From Streptococcus sp. 'caviae' (GTDB taxonomy: Bacteria > Bacillota > Bacilli > Lactobacillales > Streptococcaceae), in contig NZ_MOWR01000002.1 of assembly GCF_001937065.1 (NCBI RefSeq), positions 124,001-188,000 on the forward strand: DNA of 64,000 nucleotides, written 5' to 3'. The position numbers were made by a program, and so were the translations under genes. Positions within the stretch are counted from its first letter, which is position 1; each line of letters begins with the position of its first letter. Positions 42,421-51,364 of this stretch are shown here, piece after piece. Under the pieces are notes generated by a model. That model was not told the DNA's origin. It was given only the letters and a program-made list of their open reading frames with translations, and searched no databases.

Positions 42421-43614
42421 ATGAAAGTTATTGATGGAAATATTGCCAGTCCGCTGGGTTTCTCGGCAGACGGTTTACATGCAGGCTTTAAAAAGCGGAA
42501 AAAAGATTTCGGCTGGATTGTTTCAGAAGTTCCGGCCAGTGTTGCCGGTGTCTATACGACCAATAAGGTCATTGCTGCTCCCTTGATTGTAACCAGAAAT
42601 GCAGTCAAGAAGGCACAAAAAATGCAGGCCCTGGTTGTGAATTCAGGCGTTGCCAATTCCTGTACAGGTGTGCAAGGCATGGAAGATGCCCAGACCATGC
42701 AGCAGTGGACAGCAGAAAAGCTGGGTATCGATAGTGACCTTGTCGGTGTTGCCTCAACAGGTGTCATTGGTGATCTTATGCCCATGGAGACCTTGAAAAA
42801 AGGGCTGTCAAAAATTGTTGTCAATGGGAATTCAGATGATTTTGCCCAAGCGATTTTGACTACTGATACGCAGACCAAGACAGTAGCTGTCACCGAGCAG
42901 TTTGGCCGCGATGAGGTCACTATGGCAGGCGTCGCCAAGGGTTCGGGCATGATTCATCCTAATATGGCAACCATGCTGGCCTTCATCACTTGTGATGCTG
43001 TTATTTCAAGTGAAACACTGCAGCTGGCCCTCAGCCAAAATGTGGAAACAACCTTCAATCAGATTACAGTTGATGGCGATACCTCAACCAATGATATGGT
43101 CCTTGTCATGTCCAACGGCTGCACCTTAAATCAGGAGATTTTGCCGGGGACACCGGAGTTTGATAAGTTTTCGAGCATGCTGCATTTTGTCATGCAAGAG
43201 CTGGCGAAGAAAATAGCCAAGGACGGCGAAGGAGCTACCAAGCTCATAGAAGCTGAAGTGCTCAATGCTCCCAACGAAGTAGATGCCCGCATGATGGCTA
43301 AGAGTGTAGTCGGTTCCAGCCTTGTTAAGACAGCTGTCTTCGGTGAAGACCCTAACTGGGGCCGGATTCTAGCAGCAGTGGGCTATGCCGGAGCGGATAT
43401 TGCTGTGGATAATATTGATATCTATCTGGGCAATATTCCTGTTATGATGGCTTCCAGCCCAGTCAGTTTTGATGAAGAAGAGATGCAGGATATCATGCAG
43501 GCTGATGAGATTAAGATCAGTATTGACCTGCATGCCGGTGAACAAACAGGTACCGCTTGGGGGTGTGACCTGTCTTATGATTATGTGAAAATCAATGCCC
43601 TTTACAGAACCTAA
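42421..43614 (+). CDS. argJ: Bifunctional glutamate N-acetyltransferase/ornithine acetyltransferase
   Basis: The 397-residue ArgJ self-cleaves before the threonine of HPNMATML (Thr184) into two subunits and moves the acetyl group from N-acetylornithine to glutamate, closing the acetyl cycle. AKGSGMIHPN and the C-terminal VGSSLVKTAVFGEDPNWGRI are family signatures. The acetyl-cycling route explains why no argE is needed. It follows argC after 153 bases that hold no gene. Confidence 0.97.
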   Translation: MKVIDGNIASPLGFSADGLHAGFKKRKKDFGWIVSEVPASVAGVYTTNKVIAAPLIVTRNAVKKAQKMQALVVNSGVANSCTGVQGMEDAQTMQQWTAEKLGIDSDLVGVASTGVIGDLMPMETLKKGLSKIVVNGNSDDFAQAILTTDTQTKTVAVTEQFGRDEVTMAGVAKGSGMIHPNMATMLAFITCDAVISSETLQLALSQNVETTFNQITVDGDTSTNDMVLVMSNGCTLNQEILPGTPEFDKFSSMLHFVMQELAKKIAKDGEGATKLIEAEVLNAPNEVDARMMAKSVVGSSLVKTAVFGEDPNWGRILAAVGYAGADIAVDNIDIYLGNIPVMMASSPVSFDEEEMQDIMQADEIKISIDLHAGEQTGTAWGCDLSYDYVKINALYRT

Positions 43615-43838
43615 AAGCACATCTTTGAACTGCACTCTTCAATTAGGCGGAGAAATGCATCTTTTAGAGTCGGTTTATTTCGTGCTTTTTAGATTTTTCT
43701 AAGATTTTCTGCCGCAAGGGAGACTGTAAATTTGTTAGGAAGGAATTGGACCCGCTAAAACTTAAGAATTGAGCAGACTGCTTGATAAAAAGCTGTTCTG
43801 CTGCATTTTTACTGTTTTTGTCGGACTTAGTATCTTAT

Positions 43839-44576
43839 ATGTCAGAAATTATCGTTATTAAAATTGGCGGTGTCGCCAGCCAACAGCTGACGTCAAGTTT
43901 TATTGAACAGCTAAAGACTTGGAAAGATGCCGGCAAGGCCATCGTTATCGTTCACGGCGGCGGTTTTGCCATCAACAGGCTCATGGAGGAAAACAAGGTT
44001 CCCATCAAAAAAGTCAAGGGGCTGCGCGTAACCAGTCAGTCGGACATGAAGCTGGTCAGTCAGGCCCTGTTAGATATTGTTGGCAAGGATTTAAGTGACA
44101 AACTCACTCAGTCAGGCCTTGCTACTCTGCAGTTGACCTCACAGCTCAGGCAGCTGATCAGAGCTGATTTTCTGGATAAGGATACCTATGGTTATGTAGG
44201 AGAAGTCACCAGCATTCAAACGGCTCCTCTTTTACAATTGTTAGATGAGGGGAAGATTCCGCTTTTGGCTTCCTTAGGCTATTCTCAGAACGGCGATTTG
44301 CTCAATATCAATGCTGACTATCTGGCTACGGCGGTAGCTGCTGCTCTGGCAGCTGAAAAACTAATCCTTCTGACAGATGTCAAAGGGGTCTTGGAAAAGG
44401 GACAGGTGCTGCCGGAATTAAGGATTGATCAGATTCCTGAAAAGATTGCTGAGGGTGTGATTACGGGCGGTATGATTCCTAAAATTGAAAGTGCCGCAAA
44501 GACTGTTGAGGCAGGGGTTGCACAGGTTTTGATCGGTGATGATCTGACAGAAGGAACCTTAATTCATAAAGGCTAA
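43839..44576 (+). CDS. argB: Acetylglutamate kinase
   Basis: This 245-residue kinase phosphorylates N-acetylglutamate with ATP. Signatures are IVIKIGGVAS at the N terminus, VIVHGGGFAIN and the nucleotide loop LLTDVKGVLE, with GGMIPKIESA near the C terminus. The ATG at 43839 begins the conserved N terminus; an upstream in-frame start at 43782 would add an unrelated extension. The ribosome site before 43839 is weak. Confidence 0.96.
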   Translation: MSEIIVIKIGGVASQQLTSSFIEQLKTWKDAGKAIVIVHGGGFAINRLMEENKVPIKKVKGLRVTSQSDMKLVSQALLDIVGKDLSDKLTQSGLATLQLTSQLRQLIRADFLDKDTYGYVGEVTSIQTAPLLQLLDEGKIPLLASLGYSQNGDLLNINADYLATAVAAALAAEKLILLTDVKGVLEKGQVLPELRIDQIPEKIAEGVITGGMIPKIESAAKTVEAGVAQVLIGDDLTEGTLIHKG

Positions 44577-44635
44577 AAAGTGCTGCCGACAAAGAAACAA
44601 TCAACTAGAACTTTGGGCGGTGACAGGAGACAAGA

Positions 44636-45766
44636 ATGAGTAAACTATTTCAAAATTATAAAAGAGCTGCTATTGAATTCGTCAAAGCAGAAGGAAATTA
44701 TTTGTTTGATGCAGAGGGCAAAAAATACCTTGATTTTTCGACGGGCATCGGTGTGACCAATTTAGGTTTTCATCCGCAGGTGAAAGAAGCTCTGGCGGCA
44801 CAGGCCGAGCGTATTTGGCACACTCCTAATCTCTACCAGAATTCTCTTCAGGAAGAGGTGGCAGAAAAACTAATCGGCAATCGCGATTATCTGGCCTTCT
44901 TTTGCAACAGCGGAGCCGAAGCCAATGAGGCTGCTATCAAGATTGCCCGCAAGGCGACAGGCAAGCAGGAAATCATCACTTTTAAAGACTCCTTTCATGG
45001 GCGGACCTTTGGTTCTATGTCTGCTACCGGTCAGGACAAGATAAAAGAGGGGTTTGGTCAGGGTGTTCCTAACTTTCTTTATGCCGATTACAATGATCTT
45101 AGCAGTGTGAAACAGCTGTCTTCTGAAGAGACGGCCGCGGTAATGCTGGAATTGGTTCAGGGAGAATCCGGTGTTCAGCCGGCTGAGGCAGATTTTGTAA
45201 GAAGCTTGGCTGCCTTTTGTCAGGAAAAGGATATATTGCTGATTGTTGATGAGGTTCAGACAGGCATGGGCCGGACAGGCAAGCTCTATTCCTTTGAGCA
45301 CTACGGTATTGAGCCGGATATTTTTACACTGGCCAAGGGTTTGGCCAACGGCGTTCCTGTCGGAGCGATGGTAGGAAAATCAAAACTGTCAGCGGCTTTT
45401 GATTACGGCAGTCACGGTTCAACCTTTGGCGGTAATAAATTAGCCATGGCAGCAGCCAGTGCCAGCTTAACAGTCTTAAAAGAAGAGGGCTTTTTGGAAA
45501 GGGCACTGACTAACGGTACTTATCTTAAAGACCGCTTGACAGCTGTATTGGCCGATAATCCCAAGGTCACTCAAGTGCGCGGACTGGGCTGTATGATTGG
45601 CATTGAGACGACCGCAGATTTAGGCCAGCTGGTTGCTGCTGCGCGTGCTAAGGGGGTGATCGTTCTTACCGCAGGCAGCAATGTCATCAGACTTTTACCG
45701 CCTTTGACCTTAACCAAAGAAGAACTGGATCAGGGTCTGGCCATTTTAAAAGAAGTGTTTGCTTAA
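44636..45766 (+). CDS. argD: Acetylornithine aminotransferase
   Basis: The 376-residue class III PLP aminotransferase converts N-acetylglutamate semialdehyde to N-acetylornithine. It has FCNSGAEANEAAIK, DEVQTGMGRTG and the PLP lysine in FTLAKGLANG. It ends the argCJBD operon, and the promoter of the rib leader begins four bases after its stop. Confidence 0.96.
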   Translation: MSKLFQNYKRAAIEFVKAEGNYLFDAEGKKYLDFSTGIGVTNLGFHPQVKEALAAQAERIWHTPNLYQNSLQEEVAEKLIGNRDYLAFFCNSGAEANEAAIKIARKATGKQEIITFKDSFHGRTFGSMSATGQDKIKEGFGQGVPNFLYADYNDLSSVKQLSSEETAAVMLELVQGESGVQPAEADFVRSLAAFCQEKDILLIVDEVQTGMGRTGKLYSFEHYGIEPDIFTLAKGLANGVPVGAMVGKSKLSAAFDYGSHGSTFGGNKLAMAAASASLTVLKEEGFLERALTNGTYLKDRLTAVLADNPKVTQVRGLGCMIGIETTADLGQLVAAARAKGVIVLTAGSNVIRLLPPLTLTKEELDQGLAILKEVFA

Positions 45767-45769
45767 GTG

Positions 45770-45798
45770 TTGACAAATTGCTGTTGGAGTGGTATTCT
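45770..45798 (+). promoter_or_regulatory. Promoter of the riboflavin operon
   Basis: TTGACA (45770-45775), a 17-base spacer and TATTCT (45793-45798) precede the FMN riboswitch. Transcription should begin near 45805. Confidence 0.8.
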
Positions 45799-45821
45799 TT
45801 AGGCAATTGAATAGATTAATT

Positions 45822-45947
45822 TCTTCGGGGCAGGGTGAGATTCCCGACCGACGGTGACAAGCTGTGCTTGAAGTCCGTGAGCCGCGAGAGCGGTTGATCC
45901 GGTGTAAATCCGGAACCGACAGTATAGTCTGGATGGGAGAAGAAAAT
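45822..45947 (+). ncRNA. FMN riboswitch aptamer (RFN element)
   Basis: The conserved RFN blocks are present in order: TCTTCGGGGCAGGGTGAGA (from 45822), ATTCCCGACCGACGGT, the AAGTCCGTGAGCC block, TTGATCCGGTGTAAATCC, AACCGACAGT and the closing GTCTGGATGGGAGAAGA. It binds FMN and lowers expression of the ribDEAH genes downstream. Confidence 0.96.
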
Positions 45948-46255
45948 AAAAGAAAAGGCCGGGCCTGCCCAAGATAAAATGGCTGTCCAAGCCTGTTAAG
46001 GGATACCCTGACTGTTAAAGAGTTAGGTATTCTTACATACAAGAAGTTTCGCAGCTAGGCAGAAATTTTCTGTCACAGGCGTGTTTTCCAGGAGCTGATG
46101 GTTTTGCAGAAACTGTCAAGGTTAATGCTTTGAGAGGCAGGTGGCTAAAGTTCGTTAACTTAGAGCCTTCCGGACTTCTTGTTAAAGACAGGATGATTTT
46201 CATGACTCAGCAGTGAATTATTTCTGTATATCTTTTATGACTGTAGACCTTAGGT
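45948..46255 (+). other. Long spacer between FMN aptamer and terminator
   Basis: About 308 bases lie between the aptamer and the terminator. The stretch has no long reading frame. Very short frames such as ATG-ACT-CAG-CAG-TGA (46203-46217) occur behind an AGGATG sequence. I could not identify an antiterminator by eye. Confidence 0.5.
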
Positions 46256-46282
46256 GCCCCGTACGATGTTACGGGGCTTTTT
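46256..46282 (+). terminator. Terminator of the rib leader
   Basis: GCCCCGTA (46256-46263) pairs perfectly with TACGGGGC (46270-46277), followed by five T residues. It lies 20 bases before ribD, in the right place to act as the riboswitch expression platform. Confidence 0.88.
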
Positions 46283-46301
46283 GTGCTGAAAAGGAGGCAG
46301 T

Positions 46302-47375
46302 ATGGATGAACAGTTTATGGCTCTGGCGATTGCCAAGGCCAAGGAGGGAAAAGGTCAGACTTACACCAATCCTCTGGTTGGAGCTGTTATCGTTAAAAAT
46401 AATCAGGTCATTGCGGAGGGAGCTCACTTAAAATATGGCGACGGCCATGCCGAGCGCAATGCCATAATGGCCTGTCAAAATGCGGAACAATTAAGAGGAG
46501 CTGTTCTTTACGTGACGCTTGAGCCTTGCCATCATCAGGGCAAGCAGCCACCCTGCACTGATATTATTGTTCAGGCAGGAATCGCACGCGTTGTCATTGC
46601 CCAGCTGGATCCTAATCCGCTGGTCGCAGGTAAGGGCCGGCAATTTTTAGAACAGCAGGGAATAACGGTTGATGTTGGTCTGCTGAAAAAAGAGGCGGAG
46701 GCTCTCAATCCTTACTATAATCATTTTTACCAGCGCGGGCGGCCATATATTGTTCTAAAAAGTGCCATGAGCCTAGACGGCAAAATTGCTTTTAAAAGCA
46801 GGCGGACCGCTTTGACTGGTAAGAAGGCTATCGAAACAGTCCATCGGGAACGCGATGACTATCAGGCCATTTTGGTTGGCAGCCAGACAGCCTTGCTGGA
46901 TGACCCTAAACTTCTAGGGACAAAGAGCAGTCTTTTTCCGCCGATTCGTGTTGTATTAGACAGGCGTGGGCGGCTCTTCAAACAGAGACAGCTTCAGCTT
47001 TTTACCAATGATGAAGCCCCAGTTTATCTCTTCAGCCAAAGGTCAGCAGAAAACTTGCCCGATCATGTCACCGTTTTTTGTGACAGTAACTGGACGGTGG
47101 CTAAAGTTGTCAAAAAGCTGGCTGAAGAAGGCATTCAGTCTCTTTATGTTGAAGGCGGCAGCCGTATCCATGATGCTTTTTATGAAGCCAATCTCTGGGA
47201 CGAATGGCTGCTTTACTTAGCACCTGTCCTTTTAGGAGGAGATGCCTTAGCCAGCATGAGCAGCTCCAGAATGTCCCAAAGGCTCACTCACCTGTCAGTT
47301 TTGTCCTTAGAGCAGGTCGGTGAGGATTGGCGGCTGTCTGCCAAAAGAAAGGAGGATCCATGTTTACAGGATTAA
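46302..47375 (+). CDS. ribD: Bifunctional diaminohydroxyphosphoribosylaminopyrimidine deaminase/reductase
   Basis: The 357-residue enzyme performs the second and third steps of riboflavin synthesis. The N-terminal deaminase domain holds zinc ligands in GHAERNAI and EPCHHQGKQPPCTD; the C-terminal reductase domain starts near residue 145 (RPYIVLKSAMSLDGKIA). AAGGAGG precedes the ATG. It overlaps ribE by 16 bases. Confidence 0.97.
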   Translation: MDEQFMALAIAKAKEGKGQTYTNPLVGAVIVKNNQVIAEGAHLKYGDGHAERNAIMACQNAEQLRGAVLYVTLEPCHHQGKQPPCTDIIVQAGIARVVIAQLDPNPLVAGKGRQFLEQQGITVDVGLLKKEAEALNPYYNHFYQRGRPYIVLKSAMSLDGKIAFKSRRTALTGKKAIETVHRERDDYQAILVGSQTALLDDPKLLGTKSSLFPPIRVVLDRRGRLFKQRQLQLFTNDEAPVYLFSQRSAENLPDHVTVFCDSNWTVAKVVKKLAEEGIQSLYVEGGSRIHDAFYEANLWDEWLLYLAPVLLGGDALASMSSSRMSQRLTHLSVLSLEQVGEDWRLSAKRKEDPCLQD

Positions 47376-47968
47376 TTAAAGAAAAAGGAAAAATCAGCCA
47401 TTTGAGCAAAAACAGCCAGGGGGTTCGCCTGACTTGTCAGGTTTCTGCTGGCTTTCTTGAACAAATAGCTATCGGTGACAGTATTGCGGTTGACGGTGCC
47501 TGCTTGACTTGTGTTGCCAAAAGAGGCCGAGAATTTGTTGTTGATATTATGCCGGAGACTTTTAAGAGGACCAACTTACGCTATCAGCATATTGGCAATA
47601 CCGTCAATATTGAACCCGCCTTGTCAGCTGCCGGACGCTTTGAAGGACACTTTGTGACCGGACATATTGATGCCCAGAGCCAGCTGCTGGATAAGAAAAA
47701 ACTGGGGAATGCCGAGATTTTAACGTTTTCCTGCCCTCAGGGGCATGAGGGGGAAATCATTGCGCAGGGTTCAGTCGCTGTTAACGGTGTCAGTCTGACG
47801 GTTGTATCCTGTGATGAGGAGCGCTTTACAGTATCGCTGATTCCGCACAGCCGCGATAAAACGAATCTCGGTCAGTTAAAAGAAGGGGACTGGGTTAATA
47901 TTGAAACGGATATTTTAGGGAAATACATTAAAGCCCAAACAGGTATTGAAAGGAGACGCCATGTTTGA
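47360..47968 (+). CDS. ribE: Riboflavin synthase, alpha subunit
   Basis: The 202-residue protein has the two tandem lumazine-binding barrels of riboflavin synthase: MFTGLIKEKGKI ... GDSIAVDGACLT in the first half and GRFEGHFVTGHIDA ... GSVAVNGVSLTVV in the second. It dismutates two lumazines to riboflavin. The ATG at 47360 is chosen because GGAGG precedes it and MFTGLI is the family start. It overlaps both neighbours. Confidence 0.97.
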   Translation: MFTGLIKEKGKISHLSKNSQGVRLTCQVSAGFLEQIAIGDSIAVDGACLTCVAKRGREFVVDIMPETFKRTNLRYQHIGNTVNIEPALSAAGRFEGHFVTGHIDAQSQLLDKKKLGNAEILTFSCPQGHEGEIIAQGSVAVNGVSLTVVSCDEERFTVSLIPHSRDKTNLGQLKEGDWVNIETDILGKYIKAQTGIERRRHV

Positions 47969-49136
47969 AAAAATTGAAGCAGCCATACAAAGGCTCAAAG
48001 AAGGGGCATTGATTATTTTGACGGATGATGCTGATCGGGAAGCCGAAGGCGATTTGGTCGGTTTGGCCAGCCTGGTGAGTGCAGAGAAGGTCAATTTTAT
48101 GACTCAGAAGGCACGCGGCCTCATCTGCGCTCCTATCTCAAAGGAAATAGCGGAGCAGCTGGATTTGTCTGATATGATTGCAGAAAACACAGATGCCTTT
48201 GGCACAGCCTTCACGGTCAGTGTCGATCATAATACGACGTCAACAGGCATCTCGGCCTTTGACAGGGCGAAAACCATTCAGGCTCTTTCGCTGGAGGAAA
48301 GCAAAGCTCTTGATTTCAAACGGCCCGGACATATGTTTCCTTTGATTGGAAAAGATGGGGGCGTTTTGGAGCGGCGCGGTCATACAGAAGGTGCTCTTGA
48401 TTTGGCGCGTCTCGCTGGAAGCAGACCCGCTGCTTATATCTGTGAAATTCTTAAGGAAGACGGTCATATGGCAAGGCGAGAAGATTTGGAAAAACTTGCT
48501 GAAGAATGGCAAATGCCCTTGATTTCTATTGAAGAGCTGGCTGTTTATCTGCGCTTTCAAGGGGCAGTCAAAACTTCTCTGCCTACCCGCTGCGGTTATT
48601 TTGACCTGACCCTTTTTGAAGATGGGGAGGGTAAGGAAAATCTGCTTTTAACCAAGGGCAATCTCGCTGAGGAAACAGCTCCGCTGTTTCGCATTCATTC
48701 AGAATGTGCTACCGGAGATATTTTTTCTTCCGTGCGCTGCGATTGCGGTGAACAGTTAGAAGCAGCCATGAAAGAAATTGAAAAAGAAGGCAGCGGTGCG
48801 ATTTTGTATCTTAGGCAGGAAGGGCGCGGCATCGGGCTGAAAAATAAGCTCAAAGCTTATCAGCTGCAGGATGCAGGCCTTGACACCTATGATGCAAATT
48901 TAGAGCTGGGCTTTGCAGCAGATGAGCGGCACTATGATTTTGCCAAGACTGTTTTAGAGTATCTGGGATTAAAAAAAGTCAGACTTTTGACCAATAATCC
49001 TGATAAGGTCAGACAGCTTAAGGCTGCCGGTATAGAAGTAACTGAAAGGGTTCCCCTGCAAGTTCCGGCCCGCAAGGAAAACATTACCTATCTTAAAACG
49101 AAAAAAGAAAAATTTCATCACGATATTCAAGTCTGA
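47961..49136 (+). CDS. ribBA: Bifunctional 3,4-dihydroxy-2-butanone-4-phosphate synthase/GTP cyclohydrolase II
   Basis: A 391-residue fusion. The RibB half has DDADREAEGDLVG and the DHNTTSTGISAFDRA loop. The RibA half (from about residue 200) has the zinc motif CATGDIFSSVRCDCGEQL and RQEGRGIGLKNKLKAY. It supplies both precursors of the pathway. ATG 47961 follows AAAGGAG and gives the family start MFEKIEAAI; ribE ends eight bases later. Confidence 0.97.
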   Translation: MFEKIEAAIQRLKEGALIILTDDADREAEGDLVGLASLVSAEKVNFMTQKARGLICAPISKEIAEQLDLSDMIAENTDAFGTAFTVSVDHNTTSTGISAFDRAKTIQALSLEESKALDFKRPGHMFPLIGKDGGVLERRGHTEGALDLARLAGSRPAAYICEILKEDGHMARREDLEKLAEEWQMPLISIEELAVYLRFQGAVKTSLPTRCGYFDLTLFEDGEGKENLLLTKGNLAEETAPLFRIHSECATGDIFSSVRCDCGEQLEAAMKEIEKEGSGAILYLRQEGRGIGLKNKLKAYQLQDAGLDTYDANLELGFAADERHYDFAKTVLEYLGLKKVRLLTNNPDKVRQLKAAGIEVTERVPLQVPARKENITYLKTKKEKFHHDIQV

Positions 49137-49151
49137 GAAAGGATAAAAAAC

Positions 49152-49625
49152 ATGACAGTATTTGAAGGACAGTTTCACTCAACCAAGGAAAAGAAAATTG
49201 CCATCGTTGTTGCGCGTTTTAATGAATTTATCACTGCCAAATTGCTGGCAGGAGCCAAGGACAATCTGGAACGTCACGGGATAGCTAAGGAAGCTATTGA
49301 TGTTTACTGGGTTCCCGGGGCTTTTGAAATTCCTTATCTGGCCAAAAAACTTCTTGATTGCCGGCAGTATGATGGCATCCTAACTTTGGGATGCGTGATC
49401 CGGGGAGGAACCAGCCATTATGAACTGGTCTGCAATGAAGTTGCCAAAGGTATCGGTCAGCTTAATCTGCAAGGTGACATTCCTTTAATTTTTGGCGTTT
49501 TGACAACGGAGGACATTGAGCAGGCTATTGAGCGAGCAGGCACTAAAACAGGCAACAAGGGCTATGAAACAGCTCAAAGCCTGCTTGAGATGATGTCTCT
49601 GGCAGATCAGATTGAGAAGGCTTAG
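49152..49625 (+). CDS. ribH: 6,7-dimethyl-8-ribityllumazine synthase
   Basis: The 157-residue protein is lumazine synthase: [31 protein letters not shown] and [19 protein letters not shown] carry the substrate-binding residues, including the catalytic His in the last. It joins the RibD and RibB products and usually forms a 60-mer shell. It is the last gene of the operon and is followed by a terminator. Confidence 0.97.
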   Translation: MTVFEGQFHSTKEKKIAIVVARFNEFITAKLLAGAKDNLERHGIAKEAIDVYWVPGAFEIPYLAKKLLDCRQYDGILTLGCVIRGGTSHYELVCNEVAKGIGQLNLQGDIPLIFGVLTTEDIEQAIERAGTKTGNKGYETAQSLLEMMSLADQIEKA

Positions 49626-49638
49626 GCTATTAGGTACA

Positions 49639-49692
49639 AAAAAACAGATTTGGAATCGTTATTTTAAAGAGACGATTCCGAATCTGTTTTTA
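49639..49692. terminator. Bidirectional terminator between ribH and cstA
   Basis: AAAACAGATTTGGAATCGT (from 49641) pairs with ACGATTCCGAATCTGTTTT (to 49690) with one mismatch around a short loop. A-rich and T-rich flanks let it serve both convergent genes. Confidence 0.88.
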
Positions 49693-49701
49693 TATAGATT
49701 G

Positions 49702-51186
49702 TTACGTGTCCAGAGAAGTGTAGTAACTGATAGGCCGTTGGTCATTCAGCAGGAATGATTCGGGGTCTAAGCGATGCAGCTGCTTTTGTCCGGAATGCCA
49801 GAAGAGTGCTGTCAGTACAGCCGTAATCAACGCTCCTAAAAGATAGGTCAGACTTGACAGTCCCATGTGGAAGCCTAAAGGCTCACTGAGAATATAGACA
49901 ACTACTGCATAGAGCATGAAGATACCCGGTATGAGAGTAACCCAGAAGTTCCGGCGTTTCAAGACCAGATAGCGTGTTGCTACCAGAAGGCCAATAACAG
50001 CTGTTACTTGATTAGCCCAGTTAAAGTAGCGCCAGAGCAAATTGAAATCTACTTTTGTTAAGATGAAGGAGATGATATAAAGCGGAATAGTGACGGCAAA
50101 AATCTTAGGAAGAGTGTCCTGCTTGATATGCAGATAATCTGCAACGATAGTCCGTAAACTTCTGAAAGCAGACAGTCCTGAAGAGACCGGCAAAACAATA
50201 ACACCAATAATAGCAATGGTTCCGACCATATTGCCCAGCAGCATAATCATAACCTTGTTAACAACAGCAGAAGCAGTACCGGCAGCGATTAATTGAGACA
50301 GTGTTTTACCGTCGAAAAGACTCATAGAAGCAGCAGCCCAAATCATAGCAATGACACCCTCAGCCAGCATCATGCCATAGAAGGTAAAGCGGCCTTCGCG
50401 TTCATTAATGGTGGTACGAGAAACCATCGGTGCCTGTGTGGCATGGAAGCCTGAAATAGCTCCGCAGGAAATCGTAAAGAAGAGGGCAGGGAAAATAGCT
50501 AATCCTGTTGGGTGCATGTTTCTAAAAGTATGTACTGTCAGATTAGGTAAATCAAAGCCGCCAGTTACCAAACGAAAAGCAATGGCAGCTGTACTGACCA
50601 TTAAAATTACACAGAAGATAGGATAAACCTTACCCAGTGCCTGGTCAATAGGCAGTACCGTTGAAATCAAGTAATAAACAAAGATAAAACCAACAACCCA
50701 TGGCAGTCCAATAAGACCTTTGGGGAGAATGCTGACGATCAAATTGGCCGGCGTTATAACAAATACTGTTGCGACCAAAATAAGCAGCAGCATAGAAAAT
50801 AAATTGATGACCAGCTTCATGGATTTGCCCAGATAACGGCTGGCAAGTTCAGGCAGGAAGGCTCCCTTGTTTCTTAAGGAAATCATTCCAATCATGTAAT
50901 CGTGGACAGCTCCTGCAAAGATACAGCCTAGAATAATCCATAAATAAGCGACAGGTCCGTACAAGGCTCCCATAATAGGACCAAAGATAGGGCCGGTTCC
51001 TGCAATGTTCAGCAGTTCGATCATGGCATTTTTCCACTTGGGCATAGGGACAAAATCATAGCCATCCCTCAAGGCTTCGGCTGGGGTCTTTCTTTCGGTG
51101 TCAATTTGAAAGTTCTTTTCGATATAAGCACCGTAGGTAAAGTACCCAATAATCAGCAGTGCTATGCCTCCCAAAAATGTTATCAT
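49702..51186 (-). CDS. cstA: CstA/BtsT-family carbon starvation (pyruvate/peptide) transporter
   Basis: The 494-residue membrane protein belongs to the CstA family: about a dozen hydrophobic segments, GTGPIFGPIMGALYGP near the N terminus, AGAVHDYMIGMISLRNKG and a central SGFHATQAPMVSRT. In E. coli the homologue BtsT imports pyruvate under a LytS/LytR-type system, and CstA imports peptides. A LytT regulator gene lies just upstream in the same direction, so pyruvate uptake is the favoured role. Its promoter has tandem repeats and a cre-like site. The length is that of the shorter Gram-positive members. Confidence 0.9.
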   Translation of the reverse strand: MITFLGGIALLIIGYFTYGAYIEKNFQIDTERKTPAEALRDGYDFVPMPKWKNAMIELLNIAGTGPIFGPIMGALYGPVAYLWIILGCIFAGAVHDYMIGMISLRNKGAFLPELASRYLGKSMKLVINLFSMLLLILVATVFVITPANLIVSILPKGLIGLPWVVGFIFVYYLISTVLPIDQALGKVYPIFCVILMVSTAAIAFRLVTGGFDLPNLTVHTFRNMHPTGLAIFPALFFTISCGAISGFHATQAPMVSRTTINEREGRFTFYGMMLAEGVIAMIWAAASMSLFDGKTLSQLIAAGTASAVVNKVMIMLLGNMVGTIAIIGVIVLPVSSGLSAFRSLRTIVADYLHIKQDTLPKIFAVTIPLYIISFILTKVDFNLLWRYFNWANQVTAVIGLLVATRYLVLKRRNFWVTLIPGIFMLYAVVVYILSEPLGFHMGLSSLTYLLGALITAVLTALFWHSGQKQLHRLDPESFLLNDQRPISYYTSLDT

Positions 51187-51232
51187 AGCTAATCCTCCTT
51201 TAGCAATGTAGGACTTGAGTTATTTTTAGTTA

Positions 51233-51320
51233 TTTAAACGCTTACATGGCTTTATTATAACAATGAAAAGAGGATTTGAGCCGTTTTCAAAATGAATGGT
51301 CTGATTTAGGATATGAATGG
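51233..51320 (-). promoter_or_regulatory. cstA promoter: LytTR-type direct repeats, -10 box and cre site
   Basis: Read on the minus strand, CCATTCAT occurs twice exactly 21 bases apart (51320-51313 and 51299-51292), the spacing of LytTR-protein operators. The -10 TATAAT is at 51259-51254 within TGTTATAAT; the -35 position reads GGCTCA and is poor, fitting activator dependence. ATGTAAGCGTTTAAA (51247-51233) differs from the CcpA cre consensus at one position and covers the likely start point. Confidence 0.75.
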
Positions 51321-51364
51321 CTGCATAAGGGAGATAAGCAGCATGCTTTTGCAAAAAAGAACGT

